Shown one piece after another: positions 26,909 through 36,875 of a stretch of DNA of 64,000 nucleotides. Made by a program: the position numbers and the translations under genes. This DNA is from Moritella sp. F3 (GTDB lineage Bacteria > Pseudomonadota > Gammaproteobacteria > Enterobacterales > Moritellaceae). The stretch covers positions 472,569 to 536,568 of the forward strand of contig NZ_BLRL01000002.1 of NCBI RefSeq assembly GCF_015082335.1, read 5' to 3'. Within the stretch, counting starts at the first letter, position 1; each line of letters opens with the position of its first letter. The notes under the pieces were generated by a model. That model saw nothing but the letters and a program-made list of their open reading frames with translations, was not told the origin of the DNA and did no database searches.

Positions 26909-27985
26909 TTATAGTACGTCTACGCTGTTTAGATCTTTGTGAGCTTGTTCTAGACGAGCTACAAGACTTGTTTGACCAGCGCGTAACCATACACGTGGGT
27001 CATAATGTTTCTTGTTTGGAGCATCAGCGCCAGTCGGGTTACCGATTTGGCCTTGAAGGAATTCTTTCTTACCTTCGTAGTAGTTCTTGATACCTTCCCA
27101 AGTAGCCCACTGTGTATCAGTATCGATGTTCATTTTGATAACACCGTAACCGATTGACTCTTGGATTTCAGCTTCTGAAGAACCTGAACCACCGTGGAAT
27201 ACGAAGTTTAGCGTGTTAGCTGGTAGGCCAAATTTCTCTGAAACGTATGCTTGTGAATCACGTAGGATAGTTGGAGTAAGCACAACGTTACCTGGCTTGT
27301 ATACACCGTGTACGTTACCGAAAGAGGCAGCGATAGTGAAACGTGGGCTGATAGCGTTCAGTTTTTCGTAAGCGTATGCAACGTCTTCTGGCGAAGTGTA
27401 AAGCTCAGATGCGTCCATGTCAGAGTTATCTACGCCATCTTCTTCACCACCAGTACAACCTAGTTCGATTTCGATAGTCATGTCCATTTTAGACATACGC
27501 GCTAGGTATTCACCACAAGTCGCGATGTTTTCTTCTAAAGATTCTTCAGAAAGATCTAACATGTGTGAGCTAAATAGTGGCTTACCAGTTTGTGCGAAGA
27601 ATTCTTCACCAGCGTCTAGTAGTCCGTCGATCCAAGGAAGCAATTTCTTAGCCGCGTGATCTGTGTGGATGATAACTGGAACACCATAAGATTCAGCCAT
27701 AACGTGTACGTATTTAGCACCGGCGATAGCGCCCATGATAGAACCGCCGTGACCTTCAAGACCAATACCTTTACCAGCGAAGAATGCAGCGCCGCCGTGT
27801 GAGAACTGGATGATCACTGGAGATTTAGCTTTTGCAGCTGCTTCTAAAGTACCGTTGATTGAATCAGTGCTTACCATGTTTACAGCTGGTAGAGCGAAGT
27901 TGTTTTCTTTAGCAATAGCAAAAACTTTTTGCACGTCATCGCCTGTTACAACACCTGGTTTTACAACATCAAAGATCTTAGACAT
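26909..27985 (-). CDS. fbaA: Class II fructose-bisphosphate aldolase
   Basis: 358 residues from the ATG at 27985. This start is chosen because it gives the conserved MSKIFDVVKPGVVTGDDVQ and has AAGG upstream; the open frame extends 16 codons further without family similarity. The enzyme cleaves fructose-1,6-bisphosphate in glycolysis and works in reverse in gluconeogenesis. Zinc and substrate motifs seen are VIIHTDHAAKKLLPW, IELGCTGGEEDGVDNS and FVFHGGSGSSEAEIQ. It is the last gene of epd-pgk-fbaA, the same order as in E. coli. Confidence 0.97.
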   Translation of the reverse strand: MSKIFDVVKPGVVTGDDVQKVFAIAKENNFALPAVNMVSTDSINGTLEAAAKAKSPVIIQFSHGGAAFFAGKGIGLEGHGGSIMGAIAGAKYVHVMAESYGVPVIIHTDHAAKKLLPWIDGLLDAGEEFFAQTGKPLFSSHMLDLSEESLEENIATCGEYLARMSKMDMTIEIELGCTGGEEDGVDNSDMDASELYTSPEDVAYAYEKLNAISPRFTIAASFGNVHGVYKPGNVVLTPTILRDSQAYVSEKFGLPANTLNFVFHGGSGSSEAEIQESIGYGVIKMNIDTDTQWATWEGIKNYYEGKKEFLQGQIGNPTGADAPNKKHYDPRVWLRAGQTSLVARLEQAHKDLNSVDVL

Positions 27986-28119
27986 AATATTAGCCTTATT
28001 GTTTACATATTTAAGTACTGAATCATTCAGCACGAATTTTTAAAATATTTTTTGCCATCACAACCCGTAACAGCAAAACAACGATTCATTATTATTTACA
28101 GTTAAAAGATTTCTTTGTA

Positions 28120-29286
28120 TTAGCCGTTCTTAGCACGTTCTTCTAACATTGCTACTGCTGGTAATACTTTACCTTCTACAAATTCAAGGAACGCGCCGCC
28201 ACCTGTAGAGATATAAGAGATACCGTCAGTTAGACCGAATTGGTCGATTGCAGCTAGTGTGTCACCGCCACCAGCGATAGAGAAAGCATCACTTTCTGCA
28301 ATTGCGCGGCCAATGATTTCTGTACCTTGTGAAAAGTTAGCGAATTCAAATACGCCAACTGGACCATTCCAGATAATTGTTTTAGCTTCTTTAATCATTT
28401 CAGCAAGCTTGTTTGCAGATTCAGGACCTAAATCGAAGATCATGTCTGTGTCGCTTACTTCTGATGCTGCTTTCAGTGTTGCTTCAGCAGTTTCAGAGAA
28501 TTCGCTAGCAACTAATACGTCTGTTGCTACTGGGATTTCACATTTAGCCATTAACGCTTTAGCCGTATCAACTAGGTCATGTTCACACAGTGATTTACCG
28601 ACGTTGTGACCTTGTGCTGCAATAAATGTATTCGCGATACCGCCACCTACAACTAGCTGATCAGCAATTGTAGATAGTGAATCAAGCACTGTTAGTTTAG
28701 TTGATACTTTCGAACCACCAACAATCGCTAACATTGGACGAGCAGGCTTGTCCAATGCTTTACCTAATGCTTCAAGCTCTGCACTTAATAGTGGACCAGA
28801 ACAAGCAACAGGTGCGTGCATGCCTACGCCGTGTGTAGATGCTTGTGCACGGTGAGCCGTACCAAATGCATCCATTACAAATACGTCACATAATGCTGCG
28901 TATGCTTTAGAAAGACCTTCTTCGTTTTTCTTTTCGCCTTTGTTAAAGCGCACGTTTTCTAGTACAACTAATTCACCTGCGTTTAGTTCTAAACCGTCTA
29001 GGTAATCACGTGCTAGTACAACGTTATTTTCTAATGCTTCTTTAAGGTAGTTTACAACAGGCTCTAGTGAGAACTCTTGTGCAAATTCACCTTCAGTTGG
29101 GCGACCAAGATGTGATGTAACCATCACTTTTGCGCCAGCTGCAAGTGCAAGTTTGATTGTTGGTAATGATGCGCGGATACGAGCGTCAGATGTTACTTTG
29201 CCATCTTTAACTGGTACGTTTAAATCAGCACGAATTAATACACGTAGACCTGCAAGATCAAGATCTGCCATTTTAATAATATTCAT
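28120..29286 (-). CDS. pgk: Phosphoglycerate kinase
   Basis: 388 residues (E. coli 387). It transfers phosphate between 1,3-bisphosphoglycerate and ADP. The [19 protein letters not shown] start, SHLGRP, the hinge [13 protein letters not shown] region and the C-terminal [13 protein letters not shown] / [14 protein letters not shown] nucleotide-site motifs are all seen. It lies between epd (43 bp upstream) and fbaA (about 135 bp downstream) in one operon. Confidence 0.98.
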   Translation of the reverse strand: MNIIKMADLDLAGLRVLIRADLNVPVKDGKVTSDARIRASLPTIKLALAAGAKVMVTSHLGRPTEGEFAQEFSLEPVVNYLKEALENNVVLARDYLDGLELNAGELVVLENVRFNKGEKKNEEGLSKAYAALCDVFVMDAFGTAHRAQASTHGVGMHAPVACSGPLLSAELEALGKALDKPARPMLAIVGGSKVSTKLTVLDSLSTIADQLVVGGGIANTFIAAQGHNVGKSLCEHDLVDTAKALMAKCEIPVATDVLVASEFSETAEATLKAASEVSDTDMIFDLGPESANKLAEMIKEAKTIIWNGPVGVFEFANFSQGTEIIGRAIAESDAFSIAGGGDTLAAIDQFGLTDGISYISTGGGAFLEFVEGKVLPAVAMLEERAKNG

Positions 29287-29329
29287 CGTTCAATCCTTAA
29301 AATATCAATTTTATAAAATTTATTTAAAT

Positions 29330-30349
29330 CTATTGTTTCGCTAACGTAGCGACGTAATAAGTCGTATCCAATAAACGGTTAGCAAAGCCCCATTCGTTAT
29401 CACACCAAGCTAATAATTTAACCAGGTGCCCATCGCTGACTCGTGTTTGAGTACCATCAATGATGCTAGAGCGTGGGTCGTGGTTAAAGTCTATCGATAC
29501 TAACGGTGCCTCGGTATAACCCAAGATCCCTTTTAATTCAGTGTCTGCTGCCGCATGTAAGCAATTGTTAATATCTTCGATAGTCACATTTTTGCTTACC
29601 GTAATACTCAAGTCCATTGCTGTTACGTTCAAGGTTGGAACGCGCACTGCAATCGCTTCGAATTTATTGGCAAATTTTGGCAAAATACGTTCAATACCCG
29701 CCGCTAATTTTGTATCAACCGGAATAATAGAATGACTTGCTGCACGAGTACGGCGCAAATCAGAATGATAAGAATCAATCACAGGTTGATCATTCATCGC
29801 GGAATGGATTGTGGTGATCGTGCCACATTTAATATCAAACGCTGCGTCGAGCGTATTAATCACTGGCACCATGCAGTTAGTTGTACAAGATGCACCAGAT
29901 ATAAATGTTTCAGCGCCAGTCAATTGCTGATGATTAACGCCAAACACAACGGTAGCATCAACATCAGAACTTGCTGGATGAGAGAAAATAACTTTTTTTG
30001 CGCCTGCAGCAATGTGTGCTTCAGCGTCTGCTTTAGTACCGTAGATACCCGTACAATCGAGTACGATATCAATATCATGTTCGTGCCAAGGTAAGTCAGC
30101 AAGTTCAGGATGACGGACTAAATGAATACAATCATTTTCGATTTGTAAAAGGTTATCGCCCAGTTGTACTGAGAAAGGAAAGCGCCCATGCGTTGAGTCA
30201 TATTGAGTTAAGTGTACTATCGCTTCAGGATCGGCTAATTCGTTAATAACAACGATCTTAATTTCGTCCTGACGGTTACTTTCATACAACGCTCGGACAA
30301 CACTGCGTCCAATTCGTCCGTAACCATTAATCGCAACTCTAATTGGCAT
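29330..30349 (-). CDS. epd: D-erythrose-4-phosphate dehydrogenase
   Basis: 339 residues (E. coli 339). It oxidises erythrose-4-phosphate to 4-phosphoerythronate, the first step toward pyridoxal phosphate. It is a GAPDH paralogue with the NAD motif [18 protein letters not shown] and the catalytic Cys in [13 protein letters not shown]. The context before pgk-fbaA and the sequence [23 protein letters not shown] favour Epd over GapA. It is the first gene of the operon. Confidence 0.95.
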   Translation of the reverse strand: MPIRVAINGYGRIGRSVVRALYESNRQDEIKIVVINELADPEAIVHLTQYDSTHGRFPFSVQLGDNLLQIENDCIHLVRHPELADLPWHEHDIDIVLDCTGIYGTKADAEAHIAAGAKKVIFSHPASSDVDATVVFGVNHQQLTGAETFISGASCTTNCMVPVINTLDAAFDIKCGTITTIHSAMNDQPVIDSYHSDLRRTRAASHSIIPVDTKLAAGIERILPKFANKFEAIAVRVPTLNVTAMDLSITVSKNVTIEDINNCLHAAADTELKGILGYTEAPLVSIDFNHDPRSSIIDGTQTRVSDGHLVKLLAWCDNEWGFANRLLDTTYYVATLAKQ

Positions 30350-30542
30350 AGTCTGGGTTGAATACCTAATAACAAAAAACGAACTTCATTGTAGATTAAA
30401 ATTAGGCATAAGCGAATATGCTGGGATAGGAAATGTATATAAATTTCAGGAAAGCATGATCCCGACCACAAATTTTCGTAATAAAACAACATTTCGGCGT
30501 TTTTTACCGAAATGTTCTACTATTGGGTAATTAAGTACGTAA

Positions 30543-31409
30543 TTAAGCGATCTCTCGGTTACGAATTAACCCTTCTTGCATTGTGGTTGCTACCATTTTG
30601 CCATCTCGCGTGAAGAAACGACCACGTACTAGACCACGAGAACCTGACGCACTCGAGCTGTCTACGGCATACAATAGCCAATCATCAAGACGGAAATCGC
30701 GATGGAACCACATTGAATGATCAATCGTCACTACTTGCATGTTCGGACTCATAAAGCCTTTACCGTGCGGTTGTAGCGCTGTTGGCAAGAAACAAAAGTC
30801 AGAGGCATACGCCAGTAAATACTTATGAATACGCGCATCGTCTGGCATTTGACCATTGGCTTTAAACCAGATGTAACGCTCTGGTGACGACTTCTCTTCA
30901 TTAAGCGGATCAAGATAATGCACAGGGCGCATTTCAATTGGTCTTTCACAAACAAATTTGGCACAAATATCATCCGGTAACTCATTACGCAATGATAATA
31001 CATGGTCTTGCTCTGAAAGCAGGTCTTCCGGTGGTGGTACATCCGGCATCACATCTTGATGGTCGTAACCTTCACGTTCAATCTGATAAGAGGCTGTCAT
31101 GTAAAAAATAGCTTGGCCGTTTTGGATGGCACGAATACGACGCGTGGTAATTGAACCACCGTCGCGAATTTTTTCAACTTCATACACAATCGGCTTTTTG
31201 ACATCACCAGCACGCAGGAAGTAAGAATGAAAGGAGTGCACCTTACGATCAGCGGACACAGTTTCTTTTGCTGCCGACAATGCTTGACCCATCACCTGGC
31301 CACCAAATACCGCGCCAAACCCTAAATCTTGGCTTTGACCACGATAAATTCCTTCTTCAATGGTTTCTAATGTTAACTGTCCAAGAAGATCTTTTAATAC
31401 CTTACCCAT
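30543..31409 (-). CDS. tesB: Acyl-CoA thioesterase II
   Basis: 288 residues (E. coli 286). It hydrolyses medium and long acyl-CoA. The double hot-dog layout is seen: the N-terminal FGGQVMGQALSAAKETV and VHSFHSYFLRAGD, then the C-terminal SLDHS-like TIDHSMWFHRDFRLDDWLLY and the end block GSRGLVRGRFFTRDGKMVATTMQEGLIR. It is a single gene between epd and the thr operon on the same strand. Confidence 0.95.
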   Translation of the reverse strand: MGKVLKDLLGQLTLETIEEGIYRGQSQDLGFGAVFGGQVMGQALSAAKETVSADRKVHSFHSYFLRAGDVKKPIVYEVEKIRDGGSITTRRIRAIQNGQAIFYMTASYQIEREGYDHQDVMPDVPPPEDLLSEQDHVLSLRNELPDDICAKFVCERPIEMRPVHYLDPLNEEKSSPERYIWFKANGQMPDDARIHKYLLAYASDFCFLPTALQPHGKGFMSPNMQVVTIDHSMWFHRDFRLDDWLLYAVDSSSASGSRGLVRGRFFTRDGKMVATTMQEGLIRNREIA

Positions 31410-31580
31410 AAATGCCTTATTCTGAATTCAGCTTGTTATTTTAGTACGAATGGGCAAAGCTACCCCTGTTAACAAAGATATTCAAGCGATAATTGCTGAT
31501 ATTGCAGCGCTGAAATAACATTACGTTAACTAAATTTAGCGTTTAAGTCCTAAAATCAGCTTAGTTGTGGAAATGAAGAC

Positions 31581-31631
31581 AAAAAAATACCTTGTTATCA
31601 TGTCATCGAGAGAGACATCACAACAAGGTAT
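31581..31631 (-). terminator. Terminator of the thr operon
   Basis: TACCTTGTT (31588-31596) pairs with AACAAGGTA (31622-31630), with an inner ATGTC/GACAT stem. The minus strand ends in ATTTTTTTG. It lies about 40 bp past the thrC stop. Confidence 0.82.
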
Positions 31632-31667
31632 ACTCACAAAATGTGAGAGCCCGTTACTAAGGCTAGT

Positions 31668-32942
31668 CTACGCCATCAATAATGCACGTAATGCGGCAAA
31701 ATCATTTGCCATATCAACCGATAAGTTTGGCTTATCTGCACAATCAGCAAGTTCTTGTGGTAAACCAATGTCACGGCCAAGGATTTCTTCCACTGATTCT
31801 TTAAACTTCGCAGGGTGCGCCGTACACAAGAATAAACCGAATTCATCTTCGCTCAATTGCGCCGCTAAACGGTCATAAGCAATCGCGCCATGCGGTTCAC
31901 ATAAGTAACCTTGCTCATCTAATGCTGCAACAGCTTGTTTTGTGTCTTCATCTGATAAGAAGTCAGAGGCTAATTCAGATAAGTCCCACCCTTTAACACG
32001 TGCTAACTCTTCAATACGTGGCCAGTTACTTGGTACGCTCACATCCATCGCATTAGAGAGTGTTGCTTGCGTGGCTTTTGGATCCCATTCACCGCTTTGT
32101 AAATAACGCGGCACAGTATCATTGATATTCGTGGCAGCAATAAAGCGCTTAACAGGTAAGCCTAATGTTTTTGCTAATAAACCTGCTGTTAGGTTACCGA
32201 AGTTACCACTTGGCACTGATACCACTGTTTGTGCACGTTGTGCTTTTGGCAGTTGTGCGAATGCTTCAAAGTAATAGCAGATCTGCGCCATCAAACGGCT
32301 AATGTTAATTGAGTTTGCCGAGTTAAGGCCTATCGCCTGACGCAGTTCTGCATCATCGAATGATTGCTTCATTAATGCCTGACACGCATCAAAGTCACCA
32401 TCAACGGCGATAGTGCGGATGTTACCGCCAAGCGTACAGAACATTTGTTCTTGTAAGAAACTGATTTTACCTTTTGGATACATCACCACGACTTCGATGT
32501 TTTCGATACCGTAGAAAGCATGTGCAACCGCAGCGCCAGTATCACCAGACGTTGCAGTTAGGATTGTAATTTTTTCACCTGACGTCAAACGAGATAGACA
32601 TTGCGCCATGAAACGGCCGCCAAAGTCTTTAAATGCCAGTGTTGGACCGTGGAATAATTCTAATGCGCTGATCTTGTCGCTCACTTTCGTGACTGGCGCA
32701 GGGAAGTTAAATGCACCTTCAACAATATCATGTAATTCTTGTTCGCTAAATTCATCACCGATCAGTGATTGTAAGATAACGCGACTGCGATCAACTAGAT
32801 TCATCTCTAGCAAGGCATCAATATCGTCAATCGGATTAATTTCGCTTGGAAAGAACAAGCCTTGATTTTTACCCATACCTTGTTTCACTGCTTGTGAAAA
32901 GCTTACTGTCTCTGCGTGATCTTTAATGCTATATAATTTCAT
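31668..32942 (-). CDS. thrC: Threonine synthase
   Basis: 424 residues. It converts O-phosphohomoserine to threonine with PLP. The PLP lysine is in HGPTLAFKDFGGRFMAQ, the phosphate-binding loop in TATSGDTGAAVAHAF, and the SVPSGNFGNLTAGLLAK motif follows. It is the last gene of thrL-thrA-thrB-thrC, with a 150-bp gap to thrB, larger than in E. coli. Confidence 0.97.
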   Translation of the reverse strand: MKLYSIKDHAETVSFSQAVKQGMGKNQGLFFPSEINPIDDIDALLEMNLVDRSRVILQSLIGDEFSEQELHDIVEGAFNFPAPVTKVSDKISALELFHGPTLAFKDFGGRFMAQCLSRLTSGEKITILTATSGDTGAAVAHAFYGIENIEVVVMYPKGKISFLQEQMFCTLGGNIRTIAVDGDFDACQALMKQSFDDAELRQAIGLNSANSINISRLMAQICYYFEAFAQLPKAQRAQTVVSVPSGNFGNLTAGLLAKTLGLPVKRFIAATNINDTVPRYLQSGEWDPKATQATLSNAMDVSVPSNWPRIEELARVKGWDLSELASDFLSDEDTKQAVAALDEQGYLCEPHGAIAYDRLAAQLSEDEFGLFLCTAHPAKFKESVEEILGRDIGLPQELADCADKPNLSVDMANDFAALRALLMA

Positions 32943-33092
32943 TGTTGTTCATTCCCTAAAACATCATTGGTGCTACCTGCATGATAGCCATATCCTTGAC
33001 TTCATAAGAGCATATAGCCCTTATTACTTGGATTCAATAGACAATCATGCAGTACTTGTCTGTTTATTACTGCAGCTTATTACAACCAGTGC

Positions 33093-34049
33093 TTATAACT
33101 CACTGCCAACAACACGTGCGCCCTGTTTATCCAGTTTACAGATGTGGGTAAAACCATCACCGTTTTGGATAAAGTTAGCGTCTAACCACACTTTTAACTT
33201 TTCAGCTTGTGCTAGGTCAGTCATCACGTTGAATACCGTTGGTCCTGAACCTGAGATACCCGTTGCTAACGCGCCGAGTTCTTTGGCATAGTCACGCACT
33301 TCATCAAATTTAGGGATAAGCTGTGAACGATACGGTTCCGCAATCACGTCTTTCAACATCGCCGCGGCTAGATCTTGTTGTTTGCTATAACAGGCGTGGA
33401 TAAAGCCCGCTAAGTGACGGCCATACGTTAAACAATCACCACGGCTGTATTCAGTAGGTAAAATGTCACGCGCTGCAGCCGTTGAAATGCTAATACCAGG
33501 ATAAGCCACGACCCAATACCATTCATCGAAACAAGGCACAGATTGACTGACAACCCCATTTTCACCGAGCATTAATTGCATGCCACCTAATGCACAAGGT
33601 GCGACATTATCATAATGTACGCTACCACTGATTTTGCCTTCAAGCTCACCCATTAATAACACCATTTCGTGTTCATCAAGGGTGTTATCATGAAATACAT
33701 TCAACGCTTCTAGACCAGCAACAATTGACGCAGCACTCGACCCTAAGCCACTACCAATCGGTAAGTTTTTTTCTAACTCCATGACTATTTTTTTGATCTT
33801 TAAACCACGTTTCTCTAACGCGGCTGCATAACCAAGATAACAATCATAGATGATATTTTCACGGTAATCATCTGGCAGTTTATGCTTAAAACGGCCACTA
33901 GAAACTAAGCTAAAAGCCGTGTCAGCATCACTAATGAATACTTTATCACCGATGAGTGAGCCATCAATCGGCGCAATCGGAAAACCTAAAGCATCGAAAC
34001 CTGCACTTACATTTGCTACCGATGCCGGTGCGAATACAACAATACTCAT
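33093..34049 (-). CDS. thrB: Homoserine kinase
   Basis: 318 residues from the ATG at 34049, chosen because AGGAGA lies 7 nt upstream inside the end of thrA and because [19 protein letters not shown] matches the family start. The longer frame from 34070 would overlap thrA. ThrB phosphorylates homoserine. The GHMP-kinase ATP loop [20 protein letters not shown] and the C-terminal [13 protein letters not shown] are seen. The start follows the thrA stop by 2 bp, so translation is coupled. Confidence 0.97.
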   Translation of the reverse strand: MSIVVFAPASVANVSAGFDALGFPIAPIDGSLIGDKVFISDADTAFSLVSSGRFKHKLPDDYRENIIYDCYLGYAAALEKRGLKIKKIVMELEKNLPIGSGLGSSAASIVAGLEALNVFHDNTLDEHEMVLLMGELEGKISGSVHYDNVAPCALGGMQLMLGENGVVSQSVPCFDEWYWVVAYPGISISTAAARDILPTEYSRGDCLTYGRHLAGFIHACYSKQQDLAAAMLKDVIAEPYRSQLIPKFDEVRDYAKELGALATGISGSGPTVFNVMTDLAQAEKLKVWLDANFIQNGDGFTHICKLDKQGARVVGSEL

Positions 34050-34051
34050 GA

Positions 34052-36511
34052 CTAAATCTCCTGCTGCCAATTAAGGGTACGTAATACATCAGCAAATACG
34101 CCTGCTGCAGTCACTTCTGAACCGGCACCATAACCACGTAATACCATTGGGATTGGTTGATAATAACGGCTGTAAAATGCTAATGCATTCTCGCCATCTT
34201 TGACTTTATTCAGCGGATCAGATTCTGGTACGGCAGCAATGGAAACTTTGCACTTACCGTCTTCAATCTGACCGATATAACGTAACACTTTACCTTCTTC
34301 CGCTGCTGTTGCTTGTAAGTCAGCAAAATACGCATCAGCTTTTGGCAAGTTCGCCATAAACTCTTCATTGGTACCTGAAGCATCAAAACCAGCTGGAATG
34401 GCTTCTTCTACTTCAACCTGGTCTAATGTTAGAGTCATGCCTGCTTCACGTGCAATAATCAATAATTTACGCGCAATATCCATGCCGCTTAGATCTTCAC
34501 GTGGATCAGGTTCAGTAAAGCCATTGTCGCGTGCTTGCGCAGTCGCTTCTGAAAAACTCATACCTTCATCTAACTTACCGAAGATGTATGACATAGAGCC
34601 TGACAAGATACCGTTAAAGCGCTCTAGCTGATCGCCCGCACTTAATAGATTCTGTAGGTTTTCAATAACCGGCAGACCAGCGCCAACATTCGTATCGTAT
34701 AAGAAACGACGACGAGTTTTTAATGCTGTTAAACGCAACTCGTGATAATAATCCATGCTCATGGTATTGGCTTTTTTATTTGCCGCTACAACGTGGAAAC
34801 CACGGCCAAGGAAATCAACATACTGGCTAGCAAGATTATCATTACTAGTACAATCAACAATCACAGGGTTGATGATGTGGCTATTTTTAACCAAATCTTC
34901 CAGCGCTGTTAATGAGAATTCAACGTCACTTGCAGTAAGATCGTCAGCCCAATTGGTTAATTCCAAACCTTCTGAATCTAATAACATCTGACGGCTATTG
35001 GCGATACCACATACGCGGATCTCGATTTGGCGTTCAGCTAAGAATGCTTTCTGACGTTTAATTTGTTCCACTAATGCCGCGCCAACACCACCGCAGCCTA
35101 ATAAGAACAGGTCGATGTATTGTTGCTTACCGAAGAAAATATTATGCGACGCTTTAATAGCATCATTAGCTTGGGTTTCATCAATCACCGCAGAAATAGA
35201 ACGTTCTGAAGAACCTTGCGCGATTGCCACTAGATTAACGGATGCTTGTGCCAATGCCGTGAAGAAACGGGCTGCGATACCATTGGCTTTACGCATGCCA
35301 TCACCGACGAGAGAAACGATAGCTAAGCCATCACGCATTTCGATAGGCTCAAGTAGCTGATTGCTGATCTCAAGATTAAATTCATTATTCAATGCGAGTT
35401 TCGCTTTACCTGCATCATAGCTGTGGATACAGAAACTCACGCTGTATTCTGATGATGACTGAGTAATAAGGGCAATCGATACACCCGCACGAGAAACGGT
35501 TTCAAAGATACGGCCTGCCATGCCAACCATGCCTTTCATACCCGGTCCAGATACGTTAATCATCGTCATGCCACTTAGCTCTGATAATGATTTAACTTCA
35601 GCTTGGGTTTTTGACATTAGACCGCCAATTAACGTGCCTTCGCCTTCTGGATTTTTAGTATTCTTAATCAAACAAGGAATGTGGTGCTGAGCAATCGGAG
35701 CAATTGTTTTTGGGTGTAATACTTTCGCGCCAAAATAAGACAATTCCATTGCTTCAGGATAGCTTAATGTTTTAAGCAGTTTGGCATCTTTTACTAAGCG
35801 TGGATCGCAGGCGTAAACACCGTCTACATCTGTCCAGATCTCACAGCAATCTGCATACAGACACGCTGCCAATACTGCTGCTGAATAATCCGAACCATTA
35901 CGACCCAATACAACTGTGTTGCCTTGTTCGTCACCTGCAGTGAAACCAGGCATTAAATAAATGTGGTCTGTTTTAATAGGATCTTGTTCGAAACGCGCAC
36001 GTGATGCATCAATATCTACCGATGCCTCTAACACACTGCCTTTACCGACAAGTTTGTCTTGTGGCACGATCACTTCAACTTTAAAACCGCGTGCCAGTAA
36101 TAGTTGCTCCATGCAAACAATACTCAGCTTTTCACCGGTGCTTAAAATCTTTGCTTCAATATTTTCTGGGCATTGCGATAATAATTTTACGCCGTGTAAA
36201 TATTCTCTTAATGTCGCTAATGCAGCTTCAACCTGAGTTAATGCGATGTCAGCATTAAAATTAACGTATTGCGTCTTTAACCCTGCAACAAGCGCTTTAA
36301 AAATACCGTCGATTTCTTCTAATGAAGATTCAGCGTCAAGACCGCGAACTGTTTGTTGCACCGCGGCAACTAAATTGTTGGTTACTTTGGCTGGTGCCGA
36401 TAACACCAATGCCACTTGTGACTGTTCAATGTTACTCACTGAGATATCAGCTGCACAGGCAAATCGTTCAGCATTTGCTAACGATGTACCACCAAATTTT
36501 AAAACTCGCAT
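34052..36511 (-). CDS. thrA: Bifunctional aspartokinase I / homoserine dehydrogenase I
   Basis: 819 residues (E. coli 820). The N-terminal aspartokinase ([17 protein letters not shown], about 1-290) and the central ACT-type regulatory region (about 310-460) precede the homoserine dehydrogenase (NAD(P) motif [17 protein letters not shown], about 465; catalytic region [22 protein letters not shown]). It makes homoserine from aspartate and is normally inhibited by threonine. It is the first structural gene of the thr operon, preceded by the leader peptide and attenuator. CAAGGAG is upstream of the ATG. Confidence 0.98.
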   Translation of the reverse strand: MRVLKFGGTSLANAERFACAADISVSNIEQSQVALVLSAPAKVTNNLVAAVQQTVRGLDAESSLEEIDGIFKALVAGLKTQYVNFNADIALTQVEAALATLREYLHGVKLLSQCPENIEAKILSTGEKLSIVCMEQLLLARGFKVEVIVPQDKLVGKGSVLEASVDIDASRARFEQDPIKTDHIYLMPGFTAGDEQGNTVVLGRNGSDYSAAVLAACLYADCCEIWTDVDGVYACDPRLVKDAKLLKTLSYPEAMELSYFGAKVLHPKTIAPIAQHHIPCLIKNTKNPEGEGTLIGGLMSKTQAEVKSLSELSGMTMINVSGPGMKGMVGMAGRIFETVSRAGVSIALITQSSSEYSVSFCIHSYDAGKAKLALNNEFNLEISNQLLEPIEMRDGLAIVSLVGDGMRKANGIAARFFTALAQASVNLVAIAQGSSERSISAVIDETQANDAIKASHNIFFGKQQYIDLFLLGCGGVGAALVEQIKRQKAFLAERQIEIRVCGIANSRQMLLDSEGLELTNWADDLTASDVEFSLTALEDLVKNSHIINPVIVDCTSNDNLASQYVDFLGRGFHVVAANKKANTMSMDYYHELRLTALKTRRRFLYDTNVGAGLPVIENLQNLLSAGDQLERFNGILSGSMSYIFGKLDEGMSFSEATAQARDNGFTEPDPREDLSGMDIARKLLIIAREAGMTLTLDQVEVEEAIPAGFDASGTNEEFMANLPKADAYFADLQATAAEEGKVLRYIGQIEDGKCKVSIAAVPESDPLNKVKDGENALAFYSRYYQPIPMVLRGYGAGSEVTAAGVFADVLRTLNWQQEI

Positions 36512-36531
36512 CCTTTGCTCCTTGTTGATAC

Positions 36532-36567
36532 AAAAAAGCCCGTTCCTAAATGGTAACGGGCTTTTTC
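36532..36567 (-). terminator. thr operon attenuator
   Basis: AAGCCCGTTCC-TAAAT-GGTAACGGGCTT forms a GC-rich hairpin. On the minus strand it is followed by TTTTTTG. It lies between the leader peptide stop (36593) and thrA (36511), the layout of the E. coli thr attenuator. Confidence 0.9.
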
Positions 36568-36592
36568 ATTATTTCTGTCTTAGCCCTACGTG

Positions 36593-36658
36593 TCATCCCA
36601 CCGTTGTAATAACAGTGTTAATAATGGTGGTGGTAATGAACGCTAAGCAATAAGTCAT
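36593..36658 (-). CDS. thrL: thr operon leader peptide
   Basis: 21 codons from ATG at 36658 to TGA at 36593. The middle reads FITTTIINTVITTV: six Thr and four Ile within 13 residues. In E. coli the thr leader carries the same kind of Thr/Ile run, and ribosome stalling at these codons when charged tRNA-Thr or tRNA-Ile is scarce prevents the downstream terminator. That mechanism is inferred here from the peptide and the attenuator 26 bp away. The ribosome binding site upstream of the ATG is weak. Confidence 0.9.
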   Translation of the reverse strand: MTYCLAFITTTIINTVITTVG

Positions 36659-36875
36659 AATTATTTATATATAGTCTGTTAATTAATTTGTTTATAATTC
36701 CAATACCTATAGCAATATCAAAAAATGAGACGTTAAGCAAGTTTAAAATCGATTTAGTTGTCTATGGCAGCATCGCTAAATCAAGCTAAAGATGTTGAAA
36801 TTAAGAGTAAACATGTTGAAATAATGTAAAAAGATTGCGATATTGAAGTATGTCTTACGTCCAAGGATTTGTTGT
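36659..36875. promoter_or_regulatory. Divergent promoter region thrL / aceK
   Basis: 217 bp between the thr leader and aceK. AT-rich, with TATATATAAAT just upstream of thrL on the minus strand as a possible -10 area. Upstream of aceK the 10-mer ATGTTGAAAT is repeated at 36792-36801 and 36813-36822, 21 bp apart (two DNA turns). A role as operator is inference. Confidence 0.4.

Noticed and set aside
29732..30094. Plus-strand 120-codon Cys-rich frame
   Set aside because: Antisense shadow of epd.
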